A stretch of DNA of 7,776 bases from Verrucomicrobiota bacterium (GTDB lineage: Bacteria; Verrucomicrobiota; Verrucomicrobiae; Chthoniobacterales; UBA10450), in contig QHOZ01000032.1 in assembly GCA_003219495.1 (NCBI GenBank), positions 1 through 7,776 on the forward strand, in the 5' to 3' direction. The stretch's first letter is position 1. Each line of letters begins with the position of its first letter. The notes below the pieces were generated by a model. The model did not search any database, was not told the DNA's origin, and worked only from the letters and a program-made list of their open reading frames with translations. Position numbers and translations under genes: made by a program. Shown here in pieces: positions 6,765-7,776 of this stretch.

Positions 6765-7776
6765 GTGCGGGGATTTCATCGAACTATCGTCAGTCTCATT
6801 GCTGCCTTCCTGGCAGCAGCCGCCTTCGCGGCGCCGATCCGCATCACGACTTGGAACTTGGAATGGTTCCCAAACGGCTCGCCAAAAGAAAGGCCGGTCG
6901 CGGAGCAGGACAAACGCATCGCGGCGGCGGCTGATGTCCTTCGGCCGTTGAACTCCGACATCATCCTGTTACAGGAAGTGAAAGACTACGATGTTTGCGC
7001 GCGACTGGGAGAGACGATCGCGCCCCACACTTATAACGTCGCGATCTGCTCGGCGTTTCGGGAACCGTTCGCGCCGGGACTCGGCAAGCAGCAAGTGGCC
7101 ATTCTCGCGAAGGTGCCGGCGCAGGCGGCGTGGTCCGAAACGTGGAAAGCCATGAGCGGGGTCGATCCGCCGCGCGGATTTGCTTTCGCCTGGTTCAAGA
7201 TTCGCGGGACCGATGTCGGCGTTTACGCCGTCCATCTCAAAAGCAATTTGATCATGAAAAGCGACAAGGCGGCGGAGACGCAGAAGAACATTCGCAAACG
7301 TGAGGTAGCGGTCGAACAGCTGCTCAATCACATGCGCGACGTGATCGCCCCTTCGATGCCGATGGTGAAGAGCTTGGACCAGATCGAATTCGCCCAGGAA
7401 AAAACTTTGGCGACGCTAACGTCCGCCGGTTTTCGGAATGTGTGGGAAGGCGCGCCGCTCTTGCAGCGTGTCACTCATCCGGGGAGCGGACCTTATCCCG
7501 ACGCCACCTTCGATTATCTTTTTGCATCCAACCTGGTGCCATCGAAAGCACAGATCACTCCGTCTAAAGCGTCCGATCACCTACCGGTGACGTGCGACTT
7601 CTCGTCAGGCGGCGTGGTCGTTACACAATCGACACCGGCGACGACAAACCAAGTTGCGCCGCCTCCCGCTACTCAACAATTCGTTACCCTGACTCAACCA
7701 GTGCGAATCAAAATTCCGTACGGCGAGACCGTACTTCCGCGTGGTCTGAGACTGCCTGTTGTTTCCCACGACGCGC
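6765..7776 (+). CDS. Secreted endonuclease/exonuclease/phosphatase-family protein lacking the GDFN motif, 3' end outside window
   Basis: The frame is open from GTG 6765 to the edge (337 codons visible). Residues 1-23 are a signal peptide (MRGFHRTIVSLIAAFLAAAA, then FAA). The EEP (DNase I-like) fold follows: TTWNLEWFPNG with Asn31, IILLQEVKD with metal-binding Glu71, VYAVHLKSN with Tyr154 and His157, ATFDYLFAS, and SDHLPV with Asp271-His272. Family members place a strand and G-D-F-N-T between the second and last sets. Here MPMVKS runs straight into LDQIEFAQEKTLATL at residue 203 (about 7371), so roughly 9-10 residues, including the catalytic Asp and Asn, are absent without a frameshift. After about residue 275 comes a Thr/Pro/Gln-rich linker and the start of a second domain (VRIKIPYGETVLPRGLRLPV), perhaps SH3-like. 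With GDFN the protein would be a secreted nuclease or phosphodiesterase; as written, activity is doubtful. Confidence 0.88.
   Translation, partial: MRGFHRTIVSLIAAFLAAAAFAAPIRITTWNLEWFPNGSPKERPVAEQDKRIAAAADVLRPLNSDIILLQEVKDYDVCARLGETIAPHTYNVAICSAFREPFAPGLGKQQVAILAKVPAQAAWSETWKAMSGVDPPRGFAFAWFKIRGTDVGVYAVHLKSNLIMKSDKAAETQKNIRKREVAVEQLLNHMRDVIAPSMPMVKSLDQIEFAQEKTLATLTSAGFRNVWEGAPLLQRVTHPGSGPYPDATFDYLFASNLVPSKAQITPSKASDHLPVTCDFSSGGVVVTQSTPATTNQVAPPPATQQFVTLTQPVRIKIPYGETVLPRGLRLPVVSHDA

Noticed and set aside
1..7776. CRISPR, tRNA, rRNA, insertion sequence or defence island
   Set aside because: No regular direct repeats, no cloverleaf, no transposase and no known defence protein was seen on either strand.

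Overview
The window most likely comes from a soil member of the Verrucomicrobiota (a Chthoniobacterales/'Udaeobacter'-like bacterium). This rests on moderately high GC, the wording of Rho, the RNase D, the beta-barrel protein and the exonuclease-like protein, and the coaE-rho adjacency, which I also remember from chlamydiae. It is a judgement from remembered families, not from a database search.

Layout. From about 5128 down to position 1, one tightly packed minus-strand gene string can be read: a ParB-like protein, a small membrane protein (broken), a uridine-kinase-like P-loop kinase (broken), a short spacer with two perfect hairpins, coaE (dephospho-CoA kinase, short at its C-terminus), rho, rnd (RNase D, broken), and an outer-membrane beta-barrel protein (broken, running off the left edge). 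Coupling is close: TTGA joins the small membrane gene to the kinase, and ATGA overlaps join coaE to rho and rho to rnd. Upstream of this string, a strong intrinsic terminator (5204-5238) closes a separate minus-strand gene for a secreted, Asn-rich parallel beta-helix protein with a C-terminal Cys/GGW/NQGDC module (5268-6512). A 252-bp divergent intergenic region follows. Then a plus-strand secreted endonuclease/exonuclease/phosphatase-fold protein starts at GTG 6765 and runs off the right edge.

The gene string is ordinary housekeeping (CoA synthesis, transcription termination, RNA processing) plus envelope proteins. What stands out is that six genes look damaged, each at one point: the barrel gene near 388, rnd near 1821, the end of coaE at 3266, the kinase near 4114, the small membrane gene near 4569 and the EEP gene near 7371. 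In the three best-understood cases the missing piece contains a conserved catalytic block: the E of DxE in RNase D, the expected Walker-B-like DG region in the kinase, and the GDFN motif in the EEP protein. In the same stretch rho, the ParB-like gene and the beta-helix gene look whole. I read this as either a series of short assembly or sequencing deletions or genuine microdeletion decay. The sequence alone cannot decide. I found no CRISPR array, tRNA, rRNA, insertion sequence or defence system.
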